Positions 45,037 through 54,691 of a stretch of DNA of 64,000 bases are shown piece after piece. A program made the translations under genes and the position numbers. Source of the stretch: Flavobacterium aquariorum (GTDB taxonomy: Bacteria > Bacteroidota > Bacteroidia > Flavobacteriales > Flavobacteriaceae); assembly GCF_003254745.1 (NCBI RefSeq), contig NZ_QKXH01000003.1, positions 372,001-436,000 on the forward strand, read 5' to 3'. How positions within the stretch are numbered: the stretch's first letter is position 1; each line of letters opens with the position of its first letter. A model generated the notes under the pieces. It saw only the letters and a list, made by a program, of their open reading frames with translations. It was not told the origin of the DNA and searched no databases.

Positions 45037-45923
45037 TGTTATCAATTCTTATCCCTGTATATAATTACAATACATTTCCACTAGTTTTAGAATTACACAA
45101 GCAATGTTTGAATTGTGGAATTGAGTTTGAGATTTTATGTCAGGATGATGCTTCAGGCTTAAATTGGAATACCGAAAACCAAAAAATAAACTCTTTAAAT
45201 AACTGTTCCTTTTTTATTAATAATTCCAACCTCGGAAGAGGCGAGAACATTAATTCATTAGTAAAACAATCGAAATACAGTTTGTTGCTTATAATGGATT
45301 GCGATACTTTTCCAACCCAGAATAATTTTATTCAAAAATATTGCGAAGTCATTCCGAATACATCAGTCGTATTTGGAGGTATTCGATACGAAAAAAAAAC
45401 ACCTCGCAAAGAGCAACTTTTACGTTGGGTTTACGGAAATAAAAGGGAATCTCTTTCACTTGAAAGCAGGAATAAAAATCCTATTTTCAATGCACTGACT
45501 TCCAATTTATTGATCAAAAAAAAAATTTTAGAACAAAACCCTTTTGATCTAACCATTACAAAATATGGCTATGAAGATTTGTGTTTTCTCTCGGTATTAA
45601 AAACAAAAAGCATTAAGGTTTCTCATATTGATAATCCAACCTATCACTTGAATTTAGAGACTTCAGTTATTTTTTTAGACAAAACAAGAACAGCTATTAA
45701 AAACCTAGTTTACATTATCAATTCAGGTAAATTCCCAAATATCGAGAGCAAAATCAATTCGGTTTATATTATTTTAAAAAAGTTAAGACTCGTTGCAATA
45801 ACGACTTGCATTTTCAACAAAACAGAATCAGCGATGATTTCTAATTTACTTTCCAATACCCCTTCCCTTTTTCTATTTGACCTTTATAAATTGGGCTACT
45901 ATTGTAATATTCAATCCAAATAA
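45036..45923 (+). CDS. Family 2 glycosyltransferase
   Basis: 295 residues, GT-A fold. The N-terminus MLSILIPVYNYNTFPLVLEL and DDASG bind the nucleotide sugar; the metal-binding DxD-type site is MDCDTFP at about 87-93; GYEDLCFLSVL is the downstream acidic ED motif. It transfers a sugar to a growing surface glycan on the cytoplasmic face; donor and acceptor are unknown. Its start shares one base with the ftsE stop. It faces the convergent GT4 gene with only 3 nt between stops. Confidence 0.88.
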   Translation: MLSILIPVYNYNTFPLVLELHKQCLNCGIEFEILCQDDASGLNWNTENQKINSLNNCSFFINNSNLGRGENINSLVKQSKYSLLLIMDCDTFPTQNNFIQKYCEVIPNTSVVFGGIRYEKKTPRKEQLLRWVYGNKRESLSLESRNKNPIFNALTSNLLIKKKILEQNPFDLTITKYGYEDLCFLSVLKTKSIKVSHIDNPTYHLNLETSVIFLDKTRTAIKNLVYIINSGKFPNIESKINSVYIILKKLRLVAITTCIFNKTESAMISNLLSNTPSLFLFDLYKLGYYCNIQSK

Positions 45924-45926
45924 TTA

Positions 45927-47018
45927 TTATTTTACCAAACTCTCAAAAAGAGCTTTCCATTGTTGCATTATGCATTCTAAATCATACTTCTTTACACTCT
46001 CTTGAGCATTTTTACCCATTTGCATTCTCAAATTTTCATCTTCAATAAGTAACTTCAGTTTTTGAACAAATGAATCTGCATTTCCATCTTCAATCAAAAA
46101 ACCATTTTCTCCATCATTTATAATTGCTCTTGGGCCAATTGGACAATCATAAGCTATACAAGGCAAACCAGAAGCCATCGCCTCAAGCAATACCATTGGA
46201 AAACATTCGGAACGAGAAGTCATAACATACAAAGATGAAGACAAGTATTTTTCTGAAATATTTTTTACGGGTTCCTTTAATTTTACATTGAATTCCATTC
46301 CCAACTCTAGAACTACAGATCTTAAATGCGCTACCGAATCTCCATAAATATCTAATATCCAATCGGGGTGTTCCGCGACCACTTTTTGCCAAACAATCAG
46401 TAATCGATCCAGTCCTTTTTCATAAGAATTCCGAGCAACCGCGATTACTTTTTTTGGTTTTAAATTTGATATGTTTTCGTTTTGGATCCAAGATGGATTT
46501 GGAATTACCAAACCGTTATTCACATTCCATTCTTTCAAACTTTCATTTGACAATGCTACTACTTTTGAAAATTTATTTGCACCAAAATCTTTGAATTTAT
46601 ATTTAAGCGCGTTTTTAAATTTTGAAATCAAATCCGATTTCAATTGTTTTTCTTCTATATATTTTGAACCGTGACATTCAAAAACAATCGGAATTGCATC
46701 AGAAATAATAAATGGAATCGAAAAGGCTTTCAGACCATTATCACAAACCATAATAACATCCGGTTGAATGATTTGTATTTTACTTTTTAAAGATTTCCGA
46801 AAAGAATTAAAGAAATTAAAAATCGTTCCCTCCAGCATCATATCATGGAAAACAATCTTTTCATGAAAAGAATAAAATAATAACGAGTTTCCTTGATTTT
46901 GCGTAAGAACATGAACCTCATATCCAAACTTTTCGATAAGATAATTCAGTTTTAGCGATAAGACTCTGGCGACTCCACCTTCATTATTTAGTTTGGGAAC
47001 TATAAAGAGCAATTTCAT
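45927..47018 (-). CDS. Family 4 glycosyltransferase
   Basis: 363 residues, GT-B fold. N-terminal glycine-rich loop NNEGGVARVL at 11-20; C-terminal donor-binding domain with KPKKVIAVARNSYEKGLDRL and the EX7E-type segment SRSECFPMVLLEAMASGLPCIAYD, where the two glutamates contact the nucleotide sugar. Retaining glycosyltransferase for surface polysaccharide, cytosolic or membrane-associated. Its ATG overlaps the stop codon of the ketoisomerase gene by 4 nt, so the two are cotranscribed and coupled. Confidence 0.92.
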   Translation of the reverse strand: MKLLFIVPKLNNEGGVARVLSLKLNYLIEKFGYEVHVLTQNQGNSLLFYSFHEKIVFHDMMLEGTIFNFFNSFRKSLKSKIQIIQPDVIMVCDNGLKAFSIPFIISDAIPIVFECHGSKYIEEKQLKSDLISKFKNALKYKFKDFGANKFSKVVALSNESLKEWNVNNGLVIPNPSWIQNENISNLKPKKVIAVARNSYEKGLDRLLIVWQKVVAEHPDWILDIYGDSVAHLRSVVLELGMEFNVKLKEPVKNISEKYLSSSLYVMTSRSECFPMVLLEAMASGLPCIAYDCPIGPRAIINDGENGFLIEDGNADSFVQKLKLLIEDENLRMQMGKNAQESVKKYDLECIMQQWKALFESLVK

Positions 47019-47419
47019 TTTTTTGAAATCAAAAATTCATCAAAATCCCTTATATAATCTTCTTCCAAAAAATCATCAGAAGCCAAAACCAAACAAACAG
47101 CGCCAGAAGAAAAGTTTTCCAATTCACGCCAAATTCCTATTGGAATCAATAATCCAACATTCGGTTTGTTTAGTAAATAACGTTTTTTTTTCGTTCCATC
47201 ATTTACGGTTACTTCAAAACTCCCACTCAAAGCAATGAGCACTTCTTGTTGTTTAATATGGGCATGTCCGCCTCGAAAAGCATTGCTTGGCACATCAAAA
47301 AGATAATAAACCCGTTTGAATTCAAAGGGCAAAAAATCACTTTGAATAATCCCTAGATTCCCCCTTACATCTTCAACAACAGGTATTTTTAATAATTGAA
47401 TCGTGTTTACTGTTCCCAT
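47015..47419 (-). CDS. dTDP-4-keto-6-deoxyglucose 3,4-ketoisomerase (FdtA/QdtA family)
   Basis: 134 residues, one cupin domain. The motif AFRGGHAHIKQQEVLIALSG has the catalytic-type histidines H52 and H54; VEDVRGNLGIIQSDFLPFEF at the N-terminus is typical of the WxcM/FdtA/QdtA group. It moves the keto group of dTDP-4-keto-6-deoxyglucose from C4 to C3. The DegT-type aminotransferase at 51737 can then make the 3-amino sugar (Fuc3N or Qui3N type). Which epimer forms cannot be read from sequence. RmlA and RmlB, needed for the precursor, are not in the window. Confidence 0.88.
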   Translation of the reverse strand: MGTVNTIQLLKIPVVEDVRGNLGIIQSDFLPFEFKRVYYLFDVPSNAFRGGHAHIKQQEVLIALSGSFEVTVNDGTKKKRYLLNKPNVGLLIPIGIWRELENFSSGAVCLVLASDDFLEEDYIRDFDEFLISKK

Positions 47420-47420
47420 T

Positions 47421-48524
47421 TTAAATTGTATTGATTTGCATTAAATCCAACCATTGTTTTCCTATTGTTTCCAACAAAAATGGAGTTACACTTTCTTTTG
47501 CATTTTGCTTACAATATTGATATAATTTTTCATCCCCAACCATTACATTCATTGCTTCTGTAAGTTTTTCTATGTTTTGGTCCTCTACTAGAATTCCATT
47601 TTTTAAATTACTGATAATTTCTCCTGGACCGCAAGGACAATCAAACGAAACAACTGGAGTTCCACAAGCCAACGCCTCTAAAATTACATTAGGCATTCCT
47701 TCATTTTTACTGCTCAAAACTAAAAATCGAGCATTTTTTAGATATTTAAAAGGATTATTTTGATAACCCAAAAAATGCACAAAATCAGATACATTAGACT
47801 CTTTTGCTGCTTTTTTCAATTCTTTGCTATCTCCTTCTCCAACTATTACAAGATGAATTTGTTTGTCCTTTAAAACAGAATTGGCATAACTCAAAATCAA
47901 TTTATCAAACTGTTTTATATTATTTTCATATTGCCCAATTGCAATTATGTATTCAAAATCAATAGTAATTGGTTCATCACACTTTTCATAAATCTGCTCC
48001 AAATTAACCGGATTTGAGATCGTAATTACATTGTTCAACTGATGTTTCTTGACAATTAATCCTTCCATTTGATTGGTTATTGCGACATTGGCATAACAGT
48101 AATTGTACGTTAATTGTGTCAACCAAGAATTATTTGGCATATAATGGTCAATCAAAAAACTATGGACTGTAAAAATTGTTTTTGTATTATAAATAAATCT
48201 GGCTAATATTAATTCCTGAATGACTTTGGTTCGAAAACGAAAATCAATAATAAAATCAAAATCGTTTTGTTTAAGATACTTTCGCAAAGAAACTAATCGT
48301 TTCATTTTATTGAATAGGCCGTTACTTTTGTTCTTCAGCAAACCCAAATTGACCAGTTTCCCGGAGTATGGATACGAGACTTCATCCAAAACAATAATAA
48401 TATGAACATCAATATTATTCTGGGCAAAGAAAACAGACAAATTCGCCATCACTTTATCACTACCGCCTCCACTCAATCGATAACCGATTAATGCAATTTT
48501 ATATTTTTTGTGAGGCAATATCAT
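47421..48524 (-). CDS. Family 4 glycosyltransferase
   Basis: 367 residues, GT-B fold. The N-terminal loop is GYRLSGGGSDKVMANLS (14-30), and the donor domain contains YENNIKQFDKLI, IVGEGDSKELKKA and SSKNEGMPNVILEALACGTPVVSFD with the EX7E motif. Assembles a surface glycan from nucleotide sugars. One nucleotide separates its stop region from the ketoisomerase start, so it heads the three-gene minus-strand unit 48524-45927. It is divergent from the GT2 gene at 48571, with 46 nt between the starts. Confidence 0.92.
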   Translation of the reverse strand: MILPHKKYKIALIGYRLSGGGSDKVMANLSVFFAQNNIDVHIIIVLDEVSYPYSGKLVNLGLLKNKSNGLFNKMKRLVSLRKYLKQNDFDFIIDFRFRTKVIQELILARFIYNTKTIFTVHSFLIDHYMPNNSWLTQLTYNYCYANVAITNQMEGLIVKKHQLNNVITISNPVNLEQIYEKCDEPITIDFEYIIAIGQYENNIKQFDKLILSYANSVLKDKQIHLVIVGEGDSKELKKAAKESNVSDFVHFLGYQNNPFKYLKNARFLVLSSKNEGMPNVILEALACGTPVVSFDCPCGPGEIISNLKNGILVEDQNIEKLTEAMNVMVGDEKLYQYCKQNAKESVTPFLLETIGKQWLDLMQINTI

Positions 48525-48570
48525 TTTCGTTTTGTTATTTTCGTCTCAAATATAACTATTTTAAAAAATA

Positions 48571-49473
48571 ATGCAGGACAATCCACTCGTTACTATTATT
48601 TGTTTGTGCTACAACCACGAAGCGTACGTAGTTGAGAGTTTGAATTCTGCCATTAATCAATCGTATCCTTCAATTGAACTCATAATCGTTGACGATTGCA
48701 GTAATGATTCTTCGAAAGCCATAATTAGAACTTGGCTCAAAAAAAATCCTGAAATTCAGTTTATCGCCAATGAAACCAATTTAGGAAATACCAAATCCTT
48801 TAACAAAGCTCTAGAATTGGCCAAAGGAGAATATGTAATCGACCTTGCTGCTGATGATGTTTTATTACCTAATTGTGTGACGTTGCAAATGAATGCTTTC
48901 GAGAACAGTCCTTATAAAAACCTTGGAGTTGTTTATGGCAATGTTGAATTGATTTCGGAAAACGGCTCGTTCGACTCTTATTATTTTCCAGTAAACAATC
49001 AAAAAAAAGCAATCGAAAACAGAATTACAGGAGAAATTTATCAATCGGTTCTTTCTGGAGGTAATAGTATTTGTTCGGTATCAGCCATGATTAAGAAAAC
49101 GGTATTCGATCGTTTACAAGGTTATGATGAAACATTGGCTTATGAAGATTTGGATTTTTGGATTCGGGCTTCTCGCCTATATGAATTTGATTTTATCGAC
49201 GAACCTCTTGTTCAAAAAAGAATAGTTGCAAATTCATTAGGGAGTGATTTCTTCAAAAAAAATGATAGTCGAGCCAAGAAAATAAATCATTCTACGTACA
49301 TAATCCTAAAAAAAGCAATCACACTAAACCAAACTAGAGCCGAAGATTTGGCTATTCAAAAAAGAGTACATCATGAAACTATACACACATTAAGGATTAA
49401 TGAGTTTGGTTTGTTTTTGAAGTTTATCGGATTACGGATTTTGTTGATTAAGAGAAAGTTTTTTAAACATTGA
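48571..49473 (+). CDS. Family 2 glycosyltransferase
   Basis: 300 residues, GT-A fold with MQDNPLVTIICLCYNHEAYV at the start, IELIIVDDCSNDSSKAI, the acceptor-side DLAADDVLLPNCV (DxD region, about 91-103) and YEDLDFWIRASRLYEF. It is an inverting glycosyltransferase of the surface polysaccharide cluster. It is the only plus-strand gene between two minus-strand units and ends 14 nt from the convergent acyltransferase stop. That arrangement suggests a local inversion or separate acquisition. Confidence 0.92.
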   Translation: MQDNPLVTIICLCYNHEAYVVESLNSAINQSYPSIELIIVDDCSNDSSKAIIRTWLKKNPEIQFIANETNLGNTKSFNKALELAKGEYVIDLAADDVLLPNCVTLQMNAFENSPYKNLGVVYGNVELISENGSFDSYYFPVNNQKKAIENRITGEIYQSVLSGGNSICSVSAMIKKTVFDRLQGYDETLAYEDLDFWIRASRLYEFDFIDEPLVQKRIVANSLGSDFFKKNDSRAKKINHSTYIILKKAITLNQTRAEDLAIQKRVHHETIHTLRINEFGLFLKFIGLRILLIKRKFFKH

Positions 49474-49487
49474 TTATTGTTTGAATA

Positions 49488-50252
49488 CTATAACTGAACA
49501 ATCAAATACTTCATCAAAGGCTCTTTCTCGTTTTCCCAATCACGGCTATAATTATTTTTCAAGAGCTTGACCGGAATCCCTCCTAATAAAATATTACTTC
49601 CAAAATTTGTATAATCTTTATTGCACAAAGAATTTGAGGCAACAACACAAAAATCAGGAGTTCTAGTATTTGGCATTATCGAAATTCTGTTGGAAAATGC
49701 ATTATAACTACCAATATAGATTGGGCCTTTTAGAGGATAATGTTCACCTGTCAGCGTGTTTATCATAGGGTGAAAATTGGTGTCCATTATTTGTGATTCA
49801 TGCCCTATTCTTGACCAATCTCCAATAACAAGTTTATGGGTACAAATCACCTTAACACTGGACCCTAAACAAGACATATACCCAAACTCACAGTCGGCAT
49901 TTTCGCCGACATACAAAATAATATCTTTCCCCATATGTGCGTATCCATTGAATGTTAGCTTTCCATAAAGTGAAAGTTGCGCAATTCCTTTAGATCTAAT
50001 TTCTATTTCAAATTGTTGTCCAAATCCAATCATCGCTGTTTTGATTGGTCCGTTTATTTTGATTTCACCTTGAATGCTTTGAAAATGAACCTTCCCGTAA
50101 AAAAAGACAGGAAGCTTTTTTGCGGTTTGAAAAGGAAATTTTTTAAAATTAAAATAAAGCGTTTTTGTCCAATTTACAGAATAATAAAATTTTAATTTAT
50201 GATATATCGAACGCAATTTGCAATACATTTTCTTCACCATCTTCTTAAACAT
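49488..50252 (-). CDS. Hexapeptide-repeat acyltransferase (left-handed beta-helix)
   Basis: 254 residues. The first 90 are basic and hydrophobic (YCKLRSIYHKLKFYYSVNW). Then come left-handed beta-helix turns: IEIRSKGIAQLSLYGKLTFN, ILYVGENADCEFGYMSCLGS, VIGDWSRIGHESQIMDTNFH and IYIGSYNAFSNRISIMPN, with the DTNFHP histidine that corresponds to the acetyl-acceptor base in maltose/galactoside acetyltransferase relatives. It probably O- or N-acetylates a sugar of the surface glycan. The gene overlaps the flippase gene by 8 nt. Confidence 0.82.
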   Translation of the reverse strand: MFKKMVKKMYCKLRSIYHKLKFYYSVNWTKTLYFNFKKFPFQTAKKLPVFFYGKVHFQSIQGEIKINGPIKTAMIGFGQQFEIEIRSKGIAQLSLYGKLTFNGYAHMGKDIILYVGENADCEFGYMSCLGSSVKVICTHKLVIGDWSRIGHESQIMDTNFHPMINTLTGEHYPLKGPIYIGSYNAFSNRISIMPNTRTPDFCVVASNSLCNKDYTNFGSNILLGGIPVKLLKNNYSRDWENEKEPLMKYLIVQL

Positions 50253-51732
50253 TTTTTTTCTTATTAATCGAATTAAATAAAAACTTAAGGCCTATTTTTT
50301 CATTCAAATGGTACAAAACAAATCCTAACGATAAAATTATCATAACCGCCATCAAGCTGTATTTTAAAATTGGATTTGGTATGTATCGCATAAAAAAAGT
50401 GGCAACGCACATGACGATGCAAATCATATAAGCACGATAAAATTCAGCATCAAAACAGAAATCATACCGCATCTTTGTAATGATTTTTACAGCGAATAAA
50501 TGTATTAAATAATAAATCAAGAAACTAAAGCCAAGTCCTTCTAAACCATAAAAATAATATCCCAGTATATTTAAAATCACAGACAAAAAATTAAATCCTA
50601 AAGCGGTTTTAATAAAAATTTTCGAATCTCCTTTCGCAATTAATATATAACCCATTGACCACGAAACAGCCCGAAACAACATCGCCAGTATTCCAAAACA
50701 TACCATTGGGATAATCGAAATGAATTTTGACGTATATAAAATTTTTATAATAAGCGGAACAAACGTTAAAAATAGAATTATTATTGGAGTTATGATAAAG
50801 ATGGACATATAGGATTGCTCCATCACACTAATCCTAATTTTTTTGTTATCGTTGCAAATTGAGGATAATTTCGGAAAATAATCGGTACTCATTACTGCAA
50901 AAACAATTCCCACATAAGAATTCAGCAAGGTAAAACCTGCATTATAAAATCCTACCTCTTTTAAACCTCCATTTTTTCCAATATAAATCTGAATGATATA
51001 AGATGCCAATAATGTCAGTAATCCACTTAATGTAAGCATCACTCCAAGTTTGATTATGCTTTTCCCTTCAATGATTAGTTGGGCATTAGAAACAGTCGAT
51101 TTTTCAATTTTAATCTTTCTTGAATAATAAAAAGATACCAACAAAGATGAAACAGCCGTTACCACAATCGTTGGTACAATGGCATCAATTCTATAAAAAT
51201 AATACAAAGGAGCGGAGAACAACAGTCCTGTCAAATTTCCATAAAAATTAGCTTTGGCCAATATTTTTAATTTTCGTAATCCTTGAAAAACCACCATTTG
51301 CCCTACAGACAACTGCTTAAACAACAACGTTATTGACAGATAAACAAACAGATAGCTGTAATTTGAATTACCGAAAGTGAGTTCGCTTAACCAACTTGAA
51401 AACAATGCAACCATCAATGTTCCAAAAATCCCCGTTACAAATGCAATTTTTTTAACTATTGCAATTATTGGAGAGACCGTGTTTAAATCTGCTGAATTAT
51501 ACTGTTCAGAAATGTGTTTTATGGCAGATGTTTCTATTCCCAAACCTGTAATGCCGCTAATCATATTCAGTGCTGAATTCAACAACGAAATAATTCCCAT
51601 TCCAGCTGGTCCAATAAATATTGCAATCAATTTTGTCCTCACAATTGAAATAATAATATTTAAAAATTGCATCCCGCCAAAAATAGAGGTCGCTTTTACA
51701 ATTTGCAGATATGAAGATTTACTTTCGGACAC
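50245..51732 (-). CDS. Polysaccharide flippase (Wzx/MATE-like)
   Basis: 495 residues with 12-14 membrane helices, of the MVF/MATE-like polysaccharide exporter family. KATSIFGGMQFLNIIISIVRTKLIAIFIGPAGMGIISL (in outline, residues 10-48) is the typical Wzx opening, with GPAGMG in the second helix. It flips lipid-linked glycan units from the cytoplasmic to the periplasmic leaflet. Its presence suggests a Wzx/Wzy-type assembly, although no polymerase is seen nearby. It lies 4 nt after the aminotransferase gene in the minus-strand unit 53790-49488. Confidence 0.92.
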   Translation of the reverse strand: MSESKSSYLQIVKATSIFGGMQFLNIIISIVRTKLIAIFIGPAGMGIISLLNSALNMISGITGLGIETSAIKHISEQYNSADLNTVSPIIAIVKKIAFVTGIFGTLMVALFSSWLSELTFGNSNYSYLFVYLSITLLFKQLSVGQMVVFQGLRKLKILAKANFYGNLTGLLFSAPLYYFYRIDAIVPTIVVTAVSSLLVSFYYSRKIKIEKSTVSNAQLIIEGKSIIKLGVMLTLSGLLTLLASYIIQIYIGKNGGLKEVGFYNAGFTLLNSYVGIVFAVMSTDYFPKLSSICNDNKKIRISVMEQSYMSIFIITPIIILFLTFVPLIIKILYTSKFISIIPMVCFGILAMLFRAVSWSMGYILIAKGDSKIFIKTALGFNFLSVILNILGYYFYGLEGLGFSFLIYYLIHLFAVKIITKMRYDFCFDAEFYRAYMICIVMCVATFFMRYIPNPILKYSLMAVMIILSLGFVLYHLNEKIGLKFLFNSINKKKNV

Positions 51733-51736
51733 TATT

Positions 51737-52816
51737 TCAATATTTATTTAAAATTTCGACAACATAATCCACCTCCTCCAATGTCATAACTGGACTTATA
51801 GGCAAACTCAATACTTCTTTGTGTATTTTTTCGGTTATCGGGAAAGATAAATTATTCCACGATTCCAAAGCCTTTTGCTGATGTGGTGGAATCGGATAAT
51901 GAATCACCGTTTCTATATTATTCTTTGCTAAATAGTTTTGTAGATCTTCTCTGTTTTGGGTTCGAATAACAAAAAGATGAAAAACATGATTGTTACTTAA
52001 ATCCCAAAAAGGCAAAGTGATTTTATCATTCTTTATTTCGGACAAATAACCTTTGGCAATGGATCTTCGTTTTTCATTATCGGTATTTAAATTGGATAAT
52101 TTCAGGTTCAAAAAAGCGGCTTGCAATTCGTCTAATCTGGAGTTAACTCCTATAAAATCATTTTGATATTTGATTTCTGAACCATAATTGCGAAGGGATT
52201 TTATGGTTTTTGCGAGCTCGGCATCATTCGTTACTACAGCACCTCCGTCTCCAAGAGCTCCGAGATTTTTTGTTGGATAAAAACTATATGCTACTACCGA
52301 TTGTTGATTACTGATTGCACCTGATGATTGTGCTGCATCTTCAACCACAATTAAATTATTTCGATTCACAATTTCATTTATAGCATCCATTTTGGCCAAT
52401 TGACCATAAAGATGAACGACTAGAATGGCTTTGGTTCTTGATGTTATTTTATCTTGAATTAAAGTCGGGTCAATATTATAAGTTTCTAACTTTGGCTCGA
52501 CCAAAATTGGTACTAAATCAGCTTGAAGAATGGCGAGTATACTGGCAATATACGTATTGGCGGGTACAATAACTTCGTCTCCTTTTTGCAGTTTTCCCAG
52601 TTGAATATATCCTTTAAAAATCAGTGTTAATGCATCTAAACCATTCCCTACTCCTATGCAATATTTAGCACCACAATATAGAGCAAAATTGATTTCAAAC
52701 TCCTGAACTTCCTTACCTAAAATATACCAACCACTGGACAAAACCGATTTCAATTTTTCTTGAAAAGCAGTTTCATAGGGTTCGTTTATTTTTTTTAAGT
52801 CTAAGAATTTTATCAT
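51737..52816 (-). CDS. Sugar aminotransferase (DegT/DnrJ/EryC1/StrS family), FdtB-like
   Basis: 359 residues, PLP fold-type [12 protein letters not shown] (58-68) and [11 protein letters not shown] with D160 position the cofactor; the Schiff-base lysine is K183 in [19 protein letters not shown]. Family members aminate 3- or 4-keto sugar nucleotides with glutamate. The FdtA/QdtA-type ketoisomerase at 47015 makes the 3-keto substrate, so this is probably the 3-aminotransferase giving dTDP-Fuc3N or dTDP-Qui3N. The start overlaps the stop of the GNAT-like gene by 4 nt (ATGA). Confidence 0.92.
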   Translation of the reverse strand: MIKFLDLKKINEPYETAFQEKLKSVLSSGWYILGKEVQEFEINFALYCGAKYCIGVGNGLDALTLIFKGYIQLGKLQKGDEVIVPANTYIASILAILQADLVPILVEPKLETYNIDPTLIQDKITSRTKAILVVHLYGQLAKMDAINEIVNRNNLIVVEDAAQSSGAISNQQSVVAYSFYPTKNLGALGDGGAVVTNDAELAKTIKSLRNYGSEIKYQNDFIGVNSRLDELQAAFLNLKLSNLNTDNEKRRSIAKGYLSEIKNDKITLPFWDLSNNHVFHLFVIRTQNREDLQNYLAKNNIETVIHYPIPPHQQKALESWNNLSFPITEKIHKEVLSLPISPVMTLEEVDYVVEILNKY

Positions 52817-53790
52817 TTTATGACATTTTCAAGTTTTGAATAATTAATCGTTTCTACTTCATAAAAATCCTGTAATACGGTACTTGCACCAAAACTTTCT
52901 TTCCAAAAAGACAATCCTTTATTGAGTATTCTGCCTTGATTTAAATTGGAAGTTCCAAAATCAAAAAAACGCTTCTCCTTAAAAATTTCAGTTATTAAGT
53001 GATGGTATAAAAAATCTAAACTCCCTGTTGCACTTTTGTTTTTATCTGCGGAAATATATTGCGAATGAATTACATTTTCGCTTTCAAACAATGTCGCTCC
53101 AGCTACAATTTGGTCTTTATAATACACATTAAATTGGCTAATGTTTTTAGAAAATTTTCTTTTTAAATCTGTAATTTCTTCTAAACTATGAACCGGTTTT
53201 GCTTGATATTTTTTTTCTAAATTTGGAATCAATATAGTATTCCAAAAATCATCAAACTGATCAACTTCTCTAATTTCCAAATTATTTACCATTCCTTTTT
53301 TTACACCTTCTTTCCTTCCGTTTGCTATTAAAATTGGTTTAGATAAATCAATTACAGAAAGTGTTTCCCTTCTAATTAATTGGGCTTCCGCCAAAAAAAG
53401 AGCATAATTTAATTCTTCGGCTGGTTTGTTATGATAGATGGACGGCAAAGTTTTGACTTGGATTTTGGAAATTTTATTTTCATTTAAATAAAACAAAACG
53501 GCTTTGAAAACAAGAATTACCGAGGCTAATTTTAATTTCTCCCCATAAACTAAACCTCCATATGTTAATCCTTGATGGGAATAAACTACATTTTCAACTC
53601 TACTGGCGGGTAAAACGGCAACTACTTTTTCGTCCTCATAAACCACCAAAGAATAATCCTCGAATCGATCTTTGTGGTAATCCATAAAATCACGATGAAA
53701 CAGAAAAGTAGCGTTCTTGGCTTGGCTTATAAAAGTATTCCAATTGGAATAATCACTTTCTTGATATCGTTTTACAGTATAGTTTTTCAC
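52813..53790 (-). CDS. FemAB/GNAT-like acyltransferase
   Basis: 325 residues. The fold is that of the FemAB/BioF2-type GNAT proteins: [23 protein letters not shown] at the N-terminus, [24 protein letters not shown], and late elements [27 protein letters not shown] and [24 protein letters not shown], which are usual for this subgroup in polysaccharide loci. It is likely to N-acylate the amino sugar made by the next gene in the operon, either with acetyl-CoA or with an aminoacyl donor. The first gene of the minus-strand unit running to 49488. Confidence 0.8.
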   Translation of the reverse strand: MKNYTVKRYQESDYSNWNTFISQAKNATFLFHRDFMDYHKDRFEDYSLVVYEDEKVVAVLPASRVENVVYSHQGLTYGGLVYGEKLKLASVILVFKAVLFYLNENKISKIQVKTLPSIYHNKPAEELNYALFLAEAQLIRRETLSVIDLSKPILIANGRKEGVKKGMVNNLEIREVDQFDDFWNTILIPNLEKKYQAKPVHSLEEITDLKRKFSKNISQFNVYYKDQIVAGATLFESENVIHSQYISADKNKSATGSLDFLYHHLITEIFKEKRFFDFGTSNLNQGRILNKGLSFWKESFGASTVLQDFYEVETINYSKLENVIK

Positions 53791-53921
53791 AATTGAGTAT
53801 TAAAGAGTGGAAAAGTACACAATTAGGGTAATATTATAAATACGAATTGCAAAAAAACGTGAATAATCAACAATAAAAAAACAAACAACGTTTTCACACC
53901 CGAACGATAAACAAAATGACT

Positions 53922-54527
53922 TTATTTTTTATGTTCTATAGGAGAAAAGTGCCACTTATATTTTACGGCCAGTAAACGAATGACAATAATAACCAATGAG
54001 GTAATGAGGTACAAAATTTCATTCTCTAAATTCATTTTTCGAAGTATAAAAAATACGATTCCTCCCAAAATACAGATCGTTGCATAAACTTCCTCTCGAA
54101 AAATAACTGGAATCTCGTTACATAAAATATCCCGAATGACGCCTCCAAAACAGGCGGTCATGGTTCCTAAGGCGATACAAATAGTTGGATGAAGTTGGTA
54201 TTCTATTCCTTTTTGAATTCCGATTAAGGTAAAAACACCCAATCCGATAGTATCGAATAAGGCTAATGAAGTGCGGAGTTTATCTAATCTTTTTCGGAAT
54301 AGTATTGTCAAAATAAAACCTAAGGTAATCACATACACATAGGTCAAATCCTGCATCCAGCCAACAGGCATGCGTCCTATCATAACATCACGCAAAGTTC
54401 CACCTCCAACTGCGGTCACAAATGCAATGATGAAAACGCCAAACGGGTCTAGTTTTTTACTCATCGCCGTTAAAGCGCCTGACATGGCAAATGCCATGGT
54501 TCCGATGATGTCAAGTAGGTGAAACAT
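53922..54527 (-). CDS. TRIC-type cation channel family protein (UPF0126, YicG-like)
   Basis: 201 residues with about seven membrane helices in two repeats. The duplicated motif shows as GTMAFAMSGALTAMSKKLDPFG with GGGTLRDVMIGRMPVGW in the first repeat, and GLGVFTLIGIQKGIEY with GGVIRDILCNEIPVIF in the second. The GGGxxRD element coordinates the pore and lipid in prokaryotic TRIC channels. It probably forms a trimeric potassium-type channel in the inner membrane. It is monocistronic, and it faces away from the methyltransferase gene at 54689. Confidence 0.92.
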   Translation of the reverse strand: MFHLLDIIGTMAFAMSGALTAMSKKLDPFGVFIIAFVTAVGGGTLRDVMIGRMPVGWMQDLTYVYVITLGFILTILFRKRLDKLRTSLALFDTIGLGVFTLIGIQKGIEYQLHPTICIALGTMTACFGGVIRDILCNEIPVIFREEVYATICILGGIVFFILRKMNLENEILYLITSLVIIVIRLLAVKYKWHFSPIEHKK

Positions 54528-54552
54528 TGATATTTTAGAATTTAGACTGCAG

Positions 54553-54570
54553 TCCCGATAGCTATCGGGA
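54553..54570. repeat. 18-bp perfect palindrome TCCCGATAGCTATCGGGA
   Basis: Perfectly self-complementary over 18 bp with no T tract, flanked by GACTGCAG and GATTGCAG. It lies upstream of the divergent TRIC and methyltransferase genes. Similar GATAGCTATC cores are a familiar intergenic word in Flavobacterium, from memory. Confidence 0.6.
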
Positions 54571-54683
54571 TAGATTGCAGATGTACTTAAGATTTCAAAA
54601 TTAAATAAAAAACGACTTACTATTGATTATTTTAAGAATTTAAAAAATGGTAGTACCTTAGCACCATAATAACTTAGCACTTT

Positions 54684-54691
54684 TACCTTTG
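54684..54691 (+). promoter_or_regulatory. -7-like element overlapping the methyltransferase start
   Basis: TACCTTTG, a full TAnnTTTG match, whose last bases form the TTG used as start codon. If functional it would start transcripts inside the reading frame, so it may be a chance match. Confidence 0.25.

Noticed and set aside
44353..53790. Polysaccharide cluster as a genomic island with mobile genes
   Set aside because: No integrase, transposase, tRNA target or flanking repeat is visible; variability is inferred only from gene order.
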